Source of the DNA: Vibrio tritonius
GTDB lineage: Bacteria; Pseudomonadota; Gammaproteobacteria; Enterobacterales; Vibrionaceae
DNA length: 64,000 nt
Direction of reading: 5' to 3'
Assembly (NCBI RefSeq): GCF_001547935.1
Contig: NZ_AP014635.1
Location: 930,001-994,000 of the forward strand
Shown in pieces: positions 38,760-48,181 of this stretch. The position numbers and the translations under genes are program-made. Position 1 is the first letter of the stretch, and each line of letters begins with the position of its first letter. Under the pieces are notes generated by a model. The model saw only the letters and a list, made by a program, of their open reading frames with translations. It did not search any database and had not been told where the DNA came from.

Positions 38760-40319
38760 TTAACCAGCCAGAACGTCTGTGACGACTTTGTATGTTGGAT
38801 CGTCTTTAGCATCTATTTCAACAAGCGCACCTGCTTTGTTTAGTAGGGTGCGACAGTCGGGGCTTAAATGACGTAAGTGAATGTTTTTATCTAGTTGGGC
38901 GTAGCGTTCAGCGATGGTTTGAATTGCATCTATGGCTGAATGATCAACCACGCGAGATTGAGCAAAATCGATGATCACTTCTTTTGGATCATTTGCAGCA
39001 TCGAATAGTTCGAGGAAATTGGCTGTTGAACCAAAGAAAATCGGGCCGTTGACTTTATATTCCTTGCTGCCGTCTTCCTTAGTCTGGCTGACAGCATGAA
39101 TTTGTTTTGCATGTTGCCAAGCGAACATAAGAGCAGATGCGACAATACCAACGCCTACTGCGATAGCAAGGTCGGTAAATACCGTAACCACTGTCACCAA
39201 TACAATCACAAAGAAATCTTGTTTGGGTACGCGGCGCGCCAACTTAAAGGTAGCCCATTCAAATGTGCCGATAACGACCATAAACATCACACCAACCAAT
39301 GCGGCTAGTGGAATCATCTCGATGAGTGATGAAGTAAACAGAATGAAAACTAATAACCCCACCGCTGCTGTAATACCCGATAGTCGGCCACGACCACCTG
39401 AGTTAGTGTTGATCATGGATTGACCAATCATGGCACAGCCACCCATTGCTCCAAACATAGAACAGCTTATGTTTGCAATGCCTTGACCGACACACTCACG
39501 GTTTGATTTACCACGGGTGTTAGTCATTTCGTCAATCACCGTTAGGGTAAGGAGTGACTCAATAAGACCAACAGCAGCAAGAATTACCGAATAAGGCAGA
39601 ATGATTTGTAACGTTTCCCATGTGAATGGGACATTGGGAATCGAGAAGGTTGGTAGTGTACCTGCAAGAGTTGCATTTTCGTTTCCTGACATCGTACGCA
39701 GAAAATCAACAACGGTACGGGTATCCAAGTGAAGTGCTTGAACTAATACGGTAATGGTAATAATAGCAACTAAAGACGATGGTACTGCTTTAGTAAATTT
39801 CGGCAAGAAGTGAATGATTGCCATAGTTAGGGCAACTAAGCCTAGCATCAGCCACATTTTGTCTTGAGGCAGCCACGTTAGAATACCAGCATCGTTTGGC
39901 ATCTTAAACTGTGCCAACTGGGCTAGGAAGATGACAATCGCAAGACCGTTAACAAAGCCAATCATTACTGGCGTTGGAACAATCCGGATAAATTTGCCGA
40001 GTTTAAATATTCCAGCTAAAACCTGCAGTAAACCTGTTAGCAAGATGGCAGCAAACAGGTATTCGACGCCATGTTGAGCGACGAGGCTCACCATGACTAC
40101 CGCCATTGCTCCAGTTGCGCCAGATATCATACCTGGACGACCACCGAAAATAGAAGTCATTAGCCCGACCATAAAGGCAGCGTATAGGCCAACCATAGGG
40201 TCAACACCGGCAACAAAAGAGAAAGCCACGGCTTCAGGAACCAGAGCAAGCGCAACCGTTAAGCCTGACAAAACGTCGTTTTTAACGGAATGCTTTGAAA
40301 ATTTGGGAAATTCAAACAT
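38760..40319 (-). CDS. SulP family anion transporter with STAS domain
   Basis: A 519-residue inner-membrane transporter. The membrane domain (residues 1-400) contains the SulP signatures EAVAFSFVAGVDPMVGLYAAF, GGRPGMISGATGAMAVV and GAMGGCAMIGQSMINTNSGGRGRLSG. The cytoplasmic STAS domain (about 420-515; IDFAQSRVVDHSAIDAIQTI) follows. SulP proteins carry sulfate, bicarbonate or dicarboxylates; sodium-dependent bicarbonate uptake is plausible in a marine host, but the substrate cannot be read from sequence. It is monocistronic. Confidence 0.9.
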   Translation of the reverse strand: MFEFPKFSKHSVKNDVLSGLTVALALVPEAVAFSFVAGVDPMVGLYAAFMVGLMTSIFGGRPGMISGATGAMAVVMVSLVAQHGVEYLFAAILLTGLLQVLAGIFKLGKFIRIVPTPVMIGFVNGLAIVIFLAQLAQFKMPNDAGILTWLPQDKMWLMLGLVALTMAIIHFLPKFTKAVPSSLVAIITITVLVQALHLDTRTVVDFLRTMSGNENATLAGTLPTFSIPNVPFTWETLQIILPYSVILAAVGLIESLLTLTVIDEMTNTRGKSNRECVGQGIANISCSMFGAMGGCAMIGQSMINTNSGGRGRLSGITAAVGLLVFILFTSSLIEMIPLAALVGVMFMVVIGTFEWATFKLARRVPKQDFFVIVLVTVVTVFTDLAIAVGVGIVASALMFAWQHAKQIHAVSQTKEDGSKEYKVNGPIFFGSTANFLELFDAANDPKEVIIDFAQSRVVDHSAIDAIQTIAERYAQLDKNIHLRHLSPDCRTLLNKAGALVEIDAKDDPTYKVVTDVLAG

Positions 40320-40475
40320 GTTAGTGGTTACTTCTTATTGTAAAGTTGAATGTGTTGAACAAATACGTTTGCGCTCGAGCAAACATTTGAAATTTCAAAC
40401 GAAGCGCGGATGCTACAGAAATGCGTAAAAGAGTTCAATATATAAACAGGACTCTTTAAAGTTTAGACAAAAAAA

Positions 40476-40499
40476 TAAAGGCTGCCGAAGCAGCCTTTA
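40476..40499 (-). terminator. Terminator of rne
   Basis: TAAAGGCTGC-CGAA-GCAGCCTTTA, a ten-base-pair stem followed on the minus strand by TTTTTTTGTC. Confidence 0.92.
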
Positions 40500-40519
40500 T
40501 ATTCTAGAGTTGATTGTGA

Positions 40520-43500
40520 TTAGTAACCTTGAGGCTTAGTCATCTCAGCACTAGCGTGGCTACGAGCAACCTGACTACCAGCTCCTTTGGGTACATAGCG
40601 TTCAGTTTTGAATGGCGCTGCAATGATATCAATTGCTTTAATATCATTCGAACCTGGTGCTTTGGTCATCACAGATGCTGCGTGGTTTTTGTGGTTAAAT
40701 GCCACTTTTCCAACACGCATGGCTGTTGGTGCTTTCACGACAGCTGGTGCCACTGGCTCTTCAACTGATTCCGTAAGTGCTTCCGCTTCTGCTGGCTTAG
40801 TCTCTTCAGCAACCACATTGTCGGCAACAACTGTTTCAGTTGCGACAGGTTCGACAACAATTGGTGATTCCTCGAACATTGGCGCTGTTTCTACAGCTTC
40901 CACCACATCAACAGGCGTTTCAGCTTTTGCTTCTGCAACTTCAGGAGCGGCGACTTCGCGACGAATGATCACTTTGCCCATAGCCATTTCAGGGAACGCA
41001 AACCCACCTAGAGTTGGTGTTACGGTTACCGTGGCTTGTGCTTCGGTAGCTTGAGGTTGCGTTGGTTTTTCTGCTTGGCGGGTTAAGCCATAACTTGGCA
41101 TCACTTTACCCATCGCCATTTCTGGTGATGCTACACCACCTTTACGTAGACGGAATGGGTTAGGGCGACGATCACGACCGCGACGGCGACGTTGACCACT
41201 GGCTCTCAGATGACGAGGAGAACGGCGATTACGGCGTTGTTTCGTTTCTTTACCGCTTTCGTCATCGTTGATGTCGTCAGTCTTAGCGTTAACGTTAGCA
41301 ACATCTGTGGTTTGAACAGTATCTTGTTCCACGTCAGACGTGGTGATGTTTTCTTCCGTTGCCTCAGGAGCTTGTCCATTACGACGAACTTGTTTAGTCA
41401 ATTTACGACGTTGACGACGTTCTTTAACTTTCGCTGTTTTAGTTTCAACAGCTACAGCATTTTCTGTTGGCTCAACATCTTTAGCTTGTTGTGCTTCTTC
41501 AGCTAATTGACGCCCCTGTTCTTGCAATTTATTAGACTTAGCATCGCTACGCTTGTTATTGCGACGATCTTGCTTAGGTTTACGTTCTTGACGCTGTTTA
41601 CGATTGTTATTGCCGTTTTCAGCTTTGTCTTGAACGTTTACCTCACCTTCTTGTTGCTTACCTTTCTTCTCGTTATTCGCATCTACGCCCGCTTTATTGT
41701 TGCGTTTGTTTTTGTCACGAGAATTACGACGGCGGTCGTTATTACGATCGTTGTTGCGCTCGCGACGAGGTGGTCGCTGAGTATTTTGTGTCGTTTTTTC
41801 CGCTGTCTGTTCAGTGGTTTCTTTTTCTGCAACTGGTGAGTCTGCAAACAATTTACGGATGGCAGTGATCACGCGGCTGAAGAAACTTGGTTGTTTTGGT
41901 AACGCAGGTTTTTCCGCCACTGGCTCAGGCGTTTTGACAGGCTTAGGTGCTGGTGCACTTTGATTTGGTGCGGCAAAACCTTTCAAAATCGGCTCTTCGA
42001 CACGTCGTGGTTTGATATCGACATCAACCACTTCTTTGCCTTCGGCTTCTTTCATGCTGTCTAGTTTCTTCGGAATCAGATAAGACAGCATTTCTTGTTC
42101 GTCACCTTCACGGATACGAATCACTTCAAAGTGAGGCGTTTCCATGTCTGAGGTTGGAACAATTGTGATTTTAACTTCTTGCGCTTTTTCAATGTGATTG
42201 ATTGAACGACGCTTTTCGTTCAATAGGTAAGAAGCGATAGAGACTGGAACCACAGCCAATACTTGGGCCGTATTATCTTTCAGCGCTTCTTCTTCAATCA
42301 AACGTAATACAGACAGGGCAAGAGATTCGTTGTCACGAATGACACCAGTACCGCTACAACGCGGGCAGATGTGGTGGCTTGCTTCTGCCAGTGAAGGGCT
42401 TAAGCGTTGGCGCGACATTTCAAGTAGGCCAAAGCGAGAAATTCGACCGATTTGAACGCGAGCACGATCAAGGCGAACGGCTTCACGTAGGCGACTTTCA
42501 ACTTCGCGTTGGTGACGTACTGGAGTCATATCGATGAAGTCGATCACCACCAAACCACCAAGATCACGTAGACGCAACTGGCGAGCAATTTCATCTGCTG
42601 CTTCTAAGTTGGTGTTTAGTGCTGTTTCTTCAATATCTCCGCCTTTCGTTGAACGAGCAGAGTTGATATCGATTGAGGTTAATGCTTCAGTTGGGTCAAT
42701 GACGATTGAACCACCTGATGGCAAGCGAACTTCACGCTGGAATGCAGATTCAATCTGACTTTCAATTTGGAAGTGACTGAATAGAGGCACTTCACCATCG
42801 TATTTTTTCACTCGATTAGCAAAATCGGGGCGAACCAGATTAATGTGCTCTAAAGCGCGTTCATAGATGGTGTTGCTGTCGATAAGAATTTCACCGATAT
42901 CACGACGTAAATAGTCGCGAATTGCACGGACAATCACGTTGCTTTCTTGGTGAATTAGAAATGGTGCTGGGTTTGAATCAGAGGCTTCTTTGATGGCTCC
43001 CCAGTGGTTGAGTAGCACATTAAGGTCCCACTCTAGCTCTTCGCCACTTTTCCCTACACCTGCAGTACGAACGATAAGCCCCATGCCCTGTGGAAGGTCA
43101 AGTGTGCTTAATGCTGCTTTTAGTTCAGTACGCTCATCACCTTCAATGCGACGAGAAATACCGCCAGCACGAGGGTTGTTAGGCATAAGAACTAGGTAGC
43201 TACCTGCAAGAGAGATAAACGTAGTTAACGCTGCCCCTTTACTGCCACGCTCTTCTTTTTCGACTTGAACAATGACTTCTTGGCCTTCGGTAAGCACTTC
43301 TTTAATGCTTGGTCGGCCTTGGTAGGTGTATCCGTCAGGGAAGTATTCGCGGGCAATTTCTTTGAGGGGGAGGAAACCATGTCGTTCAGCGCCGTAATCA
43401 ACAAAAGCAGCTTCCAGACTTGGCTCGATACGGGTGATACGTCCTTTGTAAATATTTGCTTTTTTCGATTCATGTCCTGGACTTTCGATATCCAAATCGA

Positions 43501-43573
43501 ATAGTCGCTGGCCATCAACCAACGCGACACGCATCTCTTCTTTTTGAGTTGCGTTTATTAACATTCTTTTCAT
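40520..43573 (-). CDS. rne: Ribonuclease E
   Basis: A 1017-residue endoribonuclease, the core of the RNA degradosome. The S1 domain covers about residues 35-125 (F57, F67, K112 present). The 5' sensor has R169 and T170 ([12 protein letters not shown]). The DNase I-like catalytic domain is intact (SIDINSARS and [12 protein letters not shown] supply the Mg aspartates near 303 and 346). The Zn-link is CPRCSGTG near 404. The disordered C-terminal half begins with an amphipathic membrane-targeting segment ([13 protein letters not shown]). Arg-rich regions, [14 protein letters not shown], and two EMAMGKV repeats follow. It is the last gene of a leftward unit and ends at a strong terminator. Confidence 0.97.
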   Translation of the reverse strand: MKRMLINATQKEEMRVALVDGQRLFDLDIESPGHESKKANIYKGRITRIEPSLEAAFVDYGAERHGFLPLKEIAREYFPDGYTYQGRPSIKEVLTEGQEVIVQVEKEERGSKGAALTTFISLAGSYLVLMPNNPRAGGISRRIEGDERTELKAALSTLDLPQGMGLIVRTAGVGKSGEELEWDLNVLLNHWGAIKEASDSNPAPFLIHQESNVIVRAIRDYLRRDIGEILIDSNTIYERALEHINLVRPDFANRVKKYDGEVPLFSHFQIESQIESAFQREVRLPSGGSIVIDPTEALTSIDINSARSTKGGDIEETALNTNLEAADEIARQLRLRDLGGLVVIDFIDMTPVRHQREVESRLREAVRLDRARVQIGRISRFGLLEMSRQRLSPSLAEASHHICPRCSGTGVIRDNESLALSVLRLIEEEALKDNTAQVLAVVPVSIASYLLNEKRRSINHIEKAQEVKITIVPTSDMETPHFEVIRIREGDEQEMLSYLIPKKLDSMKEAEGKEVVDVDIKPRRVEEPILKGFAAPNQSAPAPKPVKTPEPVAEKPALPKQPSFFSRVITAIRKLFADSPVAEKETTEQTAEKTTQNTQRPPRRERNNDRNNDRRRNSRDKNKRNNKAGVDANNEKKGKQQEGEVNVQDKAENGNNNRKQRQERKPKQDRRNNKRSDAKSNKLQEQGRQLAEEAQQAKDVEPTENAVAVETKTAKVKERRQRRKLTKQVRRNGQAPEATEENITTSDVEQDTVQTTDVANVNAKTDDINDDESGKETKQRRNRRSPRHLRASGQRRRRGRDRRPNPFRLRKGGVASPEMAMGKVMPSYGLTRQAEKPTQPQATEAQATVTVTPTLGGFAFPEMAMGKVIIRREVAAPEVAEAKAETPVDVVEAVETAPMFEESPIVVEPVATETVVADNVVAEETKPAEAEALTESVEEPVAPAVVKAPTAMRVGKVAFNHKNHAASVMTKAPGSNDIKAIDIIAAPFKTERYVPKGAGSQVARSHASAEMTKPQGY

Positions 43574-44222
43574 TGAAAAAATCTCATTATCATCTTTATC
43601 TTTCGTTTTGATTTTTGTTCTTGCTGCTGTATTTCGTTTTCAAGGTGCCTGATCCCATGGCTTAGGTGTGTACAGCCTCCCGGCTGGAGGGGATGCTCTA
43701 GGGCACATCAGTTATCACAAGTAAAAATGATTACTTGTGATCCGCATACTTAGGCGGTTGATACTCAACATGAAAAGACGATGAGTAGAGCAGGCAAGAG
43801 GACTTTAACCAACCGTGTCTTACGCCACATGCTGCACATTGGTTTTCAGCCAACTACTCATTAACATTGCGCACAGTAAAAGCACAAAACTAAATGATTC
43901 AGCGTTTCACTATGGACAGTGGTGAACTATAGCAGTGACTGTGGTAGTCAGCAATCTGCTTTATACGAAAGGGTGTAAAATTTTGCTTCTTCGCCCAAAA
44001 AATGACAGGTTGAGTGAGTATAAATGGGAGTATCAATAAAATTTGCATGGTTTTTAGTTGGTCGTTTTTTCGGCGCTCTACTCGCGTGAAAACAGATATT
44101 GCTGTTATTTTCACCGTTTTCGGCGAGATTAAGCGCAAAAGTGCATTTTTTGATTAATTACTTAAATGCGTTTTGCTGGAATGATGCGTAACTTTGTGAC
44201 AAATGACCGTTATTGTCACATT
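43574..44222 (-). promoter_or_regulatory. rne promoter and long leader
   Basis: About 650 non-coding bases before rne. In E. coli the rne leader is several hundred bases long and RNase E binds it to limit its own synthesis. Segment 43990-44180 is clearly related to 45477-45672 upstream of the truncated copy (shared TTTTCGGCGAGA, AAGCG, TAAATG/CTAAAT blocks), so promoter and leader were duplicated with the gene. I did not fold the leader. Confidence 0.6.
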
Positions 44223-44254
44223 CATAGCGTTCGTTGGGATTAACGAACGCTATG
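44194..44254 (-). terminator. Two hairpins downstream of the truncated RNase E gene
   Basis: CATAGCGTTCGTT (44223-44235) pairs perfectly with AACGAACGCTATG (44242-44254) eleven bases past the stop codon. A weaker inverted repeat (TTTGTGACA near 44194 with TGTCACA) follows. Neither has a strong U-run, so this may be a Rho-assisted end or an RNA-stabilising 3' structure. Confidence 0.5.
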
Positions 44255-44264
44255 GCTTAGGGGA

Positions 44265-45323
44265 TTACCTTCCGAATAACCAATACAAAAACTTGGACCC
44301 TAGGTCACCGAGGCGAAATGGCTGAGAAACATGATCAGTTTTGCGTACGTGCTCAGTCTTGTGTACGTGATGGCGCTCGATATTCGTGTTTTTGTTCTGT
44401 CTAACACTGTTTTTAGTTATTGTTGCTGTGCCTTCCGCTGGTGGGGGTGACTCTTTTGAACGGTCTTGTGATGCCGCTTCTTTTTTCTTGCGCATTGATT
44501 CAAACTGGCGGTCAATATTGAAGTGGTTAAATATGGGCGTTTTTTCTTCATATTTTTTTACACGATTAGCCAATTCAGGGTGAATTAGATTAATGTGCTC
44601 TAAAGCGCGTTCATAGATGGTGTTACTGTTGATGATGATTTCATCAATGTCACGGTGTAAATAGTCTCTAATTGCACGAATAAATACGTCACTTTCTTGG
44701 TGAATCATAAATGGTGCAGGGTGTGAATCAGCCGCTTTTTTGATGGCTGTCCAGTGGTTAAGTATCATACTAAGGTCCCACTTTAGATCTTCGCCATTTC
44801 TTCTTATGCCTGCATTACGAACGATAAGGCCCATGCCCGGTGGAAGTTCCAATGTGCTTAGTGCTGCTAATAGTTTAGTACGGTCATCACCTTCAATGCG
44901 GCGAGAAATACCGCCGGCACGAGGGTTGTTAGGCATAAGAACTAGGTAGCTACCTGCAAGAGAGATAAACGTAGTTAACGCTACCCCTTTATTGTTATGC
45001 TCTTCTTTTTCGGCTTGAACAATGACTTCCTGGCCTTCGGTAAGCACTTCTTTAATGCTTGGTCGGCCTTGGTAGGTGTATCCGTCGGGGAAGTATTCGC
45101 GGGCAATTTCTTTGAGGGGGAGGAAACCATGTCGTTCAGCGCCGTAATCAACAAAAGCAGCTTCCAGACTTGGCTCGATACGGGTGATACGACCTTTGTA
45201 AATATTCGCTTTTTTCGATTCAGGTTGTGGACTTCTGATACTCATATCTAATAGTCGCTGGTCATCAACCAACGCGACACGCATCTCTTCTTGTTTAGTT
45301 GCGTTTAATAATATTCTCTTCAT
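44265..45323 (-). CDS. Truncated RNase E paralogue (N-terminal RNA-binding half only)
   Basis: A 352-residue protein nearly collinear with residues 1-280 of the RNase E encoded next to it. It keeps the S1 domain with F57, F67 and K112, the RNase H-like region and 5'-sensor R169. T170 is replaced by Asn (GLIVRNAGIRRN). The whole DNase I-like catalytic domain and the Zn-link cysteines are absent. Instead, residues 281-352 form a charged linker with a small repeat (HVHKTEH, HVRKTDH) and a hydrophobic end (LGSKFLYWLFGR). The reading frame is open. It could bind RNA or RNase E without cutting, or be a decaying duplicate. Confidence 0.85.
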   Translation of the reverse strand: MKRILLNATKQEEMRVALVDDQRLLDMSIRSPQPESKKANIYKGRITRIEPSLEAAFVDYGAERHGFLPLKEIAREYFPDGYTYQGRPSIKEVLTEGQEVIVQAEKEEHNNKGVALTTFISLAGSYLVLMPNNPRAGGISRRIEGDDRTKLLAALSTLELPPGMGLIVRNAGIRRNGEDLKWDLSMILNHWTAIKKAADSHPAPFMIHQESDVFIRAIRDYLHRDIDEIIINSNTIYERALEHINLIHPELANRVKKYEEKTPIFNHFNIDRQFESMRKKKEAASQDRSKESPPPAEGTATITKNSVRQNKNTNIERHHVHKTEHVRKTDHVSQPFRLGDLGSKFLYWLFGR

Positions 45324-45685
45324 TGAAAAGTCTCGTTATTATCTTTCGTTGTTAGCTAACTGCATAAATACCAAACGCCCTGATTTTTACAGTCGACTCT
45401 TGATGGAGAGAACTTTAGCAGTGGCATAAATTCCCATCAATCTGGTTACAATGGGGGTGTTAGAATATTGTATCTTCGCCCCCAAAATGGCAGTTTGAGT
45501 TGGTTAAAATGCCAATAACGCTGGATGCTGGACGGTTTGAATGGTCTTTTTTGTCCTCTTTAAAACCGTACATCATCAAATGTGGCTGTTATTTTTACTG
45601 TTTTCGGCGAGAATAAGCGTAAAAGAGCGGTTTTTGGTAAATACCTAAATAGGTTTTTTGCGTAATTAAGGTTAAAATACTCGCC
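45324..45685. promoter_or_regulatory. Divergent region between rluC and the truncated RNase E gene
   Basis: 362 bp, related in its rluC-proximal part (45477-45672) to the rne upstream region at 43990-44180. It carries promoters for rluC (plus) and the truncated gene (minus). No ORF. Confidence 0.6.
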
Positions 45686-46636
45686 ATGAGCGAAATCAAA
45701 ACACAAGTCCAGTTCGTTGATATCGACGAAGACATGGCTGGTCAGCGCATTGATAACTTTCTGCGCAACCAATTAAAGAATATTCCGAAAAGCGTGATTT
45801 ACCGCATCCTGCGTAAAGGCGAGGTTCGCGTTAATAAAAAGCGGGTTAAAGCAGAATACAAAATTGCTGCAGGTGACATTGTACGTGTGCCGCCAGTGAC
45901 TATTTCTGTGCAAGATGACCAACCCGCTGCCCCAGTAAGTACTAACTTACACAAAGTAGCTGAGTTGGAATCGTGTATTGTCTATGAAGACGATCATATG
46001 CTAGTGCTGAATAAGCCATCGGGTACAGCCGTCCACGGTGGTAGTGGCTTGAAGTTTGGTGCGATTGAGGCGTTAAGAGCTTTACGACCTCAGGCGCGCT
46101 TTCTCGAGTTGGTTCATCGCATTGACCGTGACACTTCAGGTCTGTTGCTGGTGGCAAAAAAACGTTCTGCGCTGCGACATTTACAAGCTCAGTTCAGAGA
46201 GAAAACCATTCAGAAATACTATTATGCCTTGGTGATGGGGAAGTGGGATACCAAATGCAAAGCGGTGAACGCTCCTCTGCTGAAGAATGACGTGAACAGT
46301 ATTGTTCGTGTTAACCCGCAAGGTAAACCCTCTGAAACACGTTTTAAAATATTAGAGTCGTTCAAAGAGGCGACCCTGGTTCAGGCGAGTCCTATTACTG
46401 GGCGTACTCACCAAATTCGCGTCCATGTTCAGTACATGGGGCACCCAATTGCTTGGGATGACCGCTATGGCGATCAACGGTTTGATGCCTATACGTCGAA
46501 GTTCGGCATAAAGCGTCTGTTTCTTCATGCGGCAAATATTAAGTTTGTGCACCCTGGAACAGAAAAAGCCATGGAGCTCAATGCCCCGTTGGATAAAAAC
46601 CTCGAAAACGCTTTAAGTAAATTACGCCAAGCTTAA
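45686..46636 (+). CDS. rluC: 23S rRNA pseudouridine synthase RluC
   Basis: A 316-residue RluA-family enzyme. An N-terminal S4 RNA-binding domain (about 18-80; MAGQRIDNFLRNQL, ILRKGEVRVNKKR) precedes the synthase domain. The catalytic aspartate is D147 in VHRIDRDTSGLLL, and the RTHQIRVHVQYMGHPI block is present. RluC converts specific uridines in 23S rRNA domains II/V to pseudouridine. As in E. coli it is divergent from rne, here with the truncated rne copy inserted between. A strong terminator follows. Confidence 0.95.
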   Translation: MSEIKTQVQFVDIDEDMAGQRIDNFLRNQLKNIPKSVIYRILRKGEVRVNKKRVKAEYKIAAGDIVRVPPVTISVQDDQPAAPVSTNLHKVAELESCIVYEDDHMLVLNKPSGTAVHGGSGLKFGAIEALRALRPQARFLELVHRIDRDTSGLLLVAKKRSALRHLQAQFREKTIQKYYYALVMGKWDTKCKAVNAPLLKNDVNSIVRVNPQGKPSETRFKILESFKEATLVQASPITGRTHQIRVHVQYMGHPIAWDDRYGDQRFDAYTSKFGIKRLFLHAANIKFVHPGTEKAMELNAPLDKNLENALSKLRQA

Positions 46637-46650
46637 AGTGAAACTGGACG

Positions 46651-46678
46651 AAAAAGGCTTGTGTAAACAAGCCTTTTT
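46651..46678. terminator. Bidirectional terminator between rluC and the Maf gene
   Basis: AAAAAGGCTTG-TGTAAA-CAAGCCTTTTT; 11-bp stem with long A and T runs. Confidence 0.92.
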
Positions 46679-46712
46679 TATTGTTGTCAGGTTATGTTTC
46701 GGCGTGTCAATG

Positions 46713-47294
46713 CTAAAGAACTGGGTGTCCAGCGTGTTCGAGCATGGTAATGAGTTTAATTAAGGGCAAGCCAATTAAACTATTTGGGTCGTCTCCTTTG
46801 AGGCGTTCAAATAACGCAATGCCTAGTCCTTCACTTTTAAAGCTGCCGGCACAGTAAAGAGGTTGTTCTTTACGCACATACGTTTCCACTTGCGAACGGG
46901 TTAAGTGTCGAAAATGAACATCAAAGTGATCTAGGGCGACTTGAGTCTCTTTTGTTACCGTGTTGTATAAAGCAAGTCCCGTATAAAAGCGGATGCATTT
47001 TCCACTTTGACTGAGTAGTTGCTCAACTGCCACAGCTTCTGAGAGCGGTTTACCGACAATGTTGCCATCGATGACGCAAACTTGATCACTGCCAATAACC
47101 AAACTGGCCTTTGAAAGCTGACAAGACTGCGCTTTTTTTGCCGCAAGGCGAGTAACGAGTTGTTCTGCTGTTTCCCCTGTTATTGGGGTTTCATCGCAAT
47201 CTGGTTTGGCGGTGATAAATGGAATGGCTAATTTTTCGAGCAATTGCTGACGAAAAATAGATGTTGAGGCTAAAACCAGTTGGTAATTTTGCAT
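46713..47294 (-). CDS. yceF: Maf family nucleotide pyrophosphatase (YceF-like)
   Basis: A 193-residue Maf protein. LVLASTSIFRQQLLEKLAIPF is the N-terminal Maf motif; DETP, LVIGSDQVCVIDGNIVGKP and SFKSEGLGIALFERLKGDDPNSLIGLPL complete the active site. The family hydrolyses non-canonical or modified NTPs; the YceF subgroup prefers 7-methyl-GTP. It is divergent from yceD, the conserved arrangement at this locus. Confidence 0.93.
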   Translation of the reverse strand: MQNYQLVLASTSIFRQQLLEKLAIPFITAKPDCDETPITGETAEQLVTRLAAKKAQSCQLSKASLVIGSDQVCVIDGNIVGKPLSEAVAVEQLLSQSGKCIRFYTGLALYNTVTKETQVALDHFDVHFRHLTRSQVETYVRKEQPLYCAGSFKSEGLGIALFERLKGDDPNSLIGLPLIKLITMLEHAGHPVL

Positions 47295-47440
47295 TTTAAT
47301 TTACAATTATCGAAAGTTTGTGAATAGCATATCTGATTGTAGAAAGCGGTTCATAACTCATGACGTGAAAAGGGAAAAAAACTAAGTTTTTTGCCTTTTT
47401 CTTTGACTAAACTCTTTTTGGAAGATAATATTCGCGCCCT

Positions 47441-47965
47441 ATGCAAAAGGTAAAAATACCGCGAACGATAGATCCTGGGAAAGCGGCTCAGAAACGACTT
47501 GATTACGATGGCATCATCCAAGTCAGTCTTTTCAAGCGCTTAACAGAATCGGTCGAAGGCGTTAAACGCGACGCTCAAGTGTCATTGTCATTTGGGTTAG
47601 ATGAACAGCGACTTGTTGTTATCTCTGGTAAAGCTAACATACAAGTTGATTTAGAGTGTCAACGCTGTAATGAAGTTTTCGCACATGAGTGCGATGTCGA
47701 ATTTACTTATACGCCTTACTACAGTGCGAAAAGTGAAGAAGACGCTCCGGAAGAGTATGATTTGGTAGATCTTAACGATTTCGGTGAACTTGATGTTATT
47801 CAGCTAGTTGAAGACGAGTTCATTCTAAACTTACCCCAAGTTGCGATGCATGATGAGTCTGAATGTAGCGTTAATTCAAACAACTTGGTGTTTGGTGAAC
47901 TTCCAGAAGAAATTGTGGAAGAAAAGCCGAATCCATTCGATGTTTTAAAAAGTTTGAAGAAATAA
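47441..47965 (+). CDS. yceD: YceD family protein (23S rRNA accumulation protein)
   Basis: A 174-residue DUF177 protein. The conserved central cysteines occur in VDLECQRCNEVFAHECD (about residues 68-84), with acidic sequence downstream (EEDAPEEYDLVDLNDFGELDV). YceD/Duf177 proteins are linked to 23S rRNA accumulation and always precede rpmF. The ribosome site is weak. It starts the fatty-acid cluster and lies 36 bases before rpmF. Confidence 0.93.
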   Translation: MQKVKIPRTIDPGKAAQKRLDYDGIIQVSLFKRLTESVEGVKRDAQVSLSFGLDEQRLVVISGKANIQVDLECQRCNEVFAHECDVEFTYTPYYSAKSEEDAPEEYDLVDLNDFGELDVIQLVEDEFILNLPQVAMHDESECSVNSNNLVFGELPEEIVEEKPNPFDVLKSLKK

Positions 47966-48001
47966 ATTCTCCAAACATTACTTAACATAGGAGTAGGGTC
48001 A

Positions 48002-48172
48002 ATGGCCGTACAACAAAACCGTAAATCACGTGCACGTCGTGGTATGCGTCGTTCACATGATGCACTAACTACTGCTGCTGTATCTGTAGATGCGACTTCT
48101 GGTGAAACTCACCTACGTCACAACGTGACTGCTGACGGTTACTACCGTGGCAAAAAGGTTATCAACAAGTAA
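48002..48172 (+). CDS. rpmF: 50S ribosomal protein L32
   Basis: A 56-residue basic protein starting [22 protein letters not shown] and ending RGKKVINK, the typical length and sequence of L32. TAGGAGTAGGGTCA precedes the ATG. It lies between yceD and plsX, the conserved order that links ribosome and lipid synthesis. Confidence 0.97.
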   Translation: MAVQQNRKSRARRGMRRSHDALTTAAVSVDATSGETHLRHNVTADGYYRGKKVINK

Positions 48173-48181
48173 GGTTGACCT

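Noticed and set aside
44265..45323. Assembly artefact explanation for the second rne copy
   Set aside because: The copies differ at many codons outside the conserved block, and the tail and flanks are unique, so this is not a collapsed or repeated contig segment.
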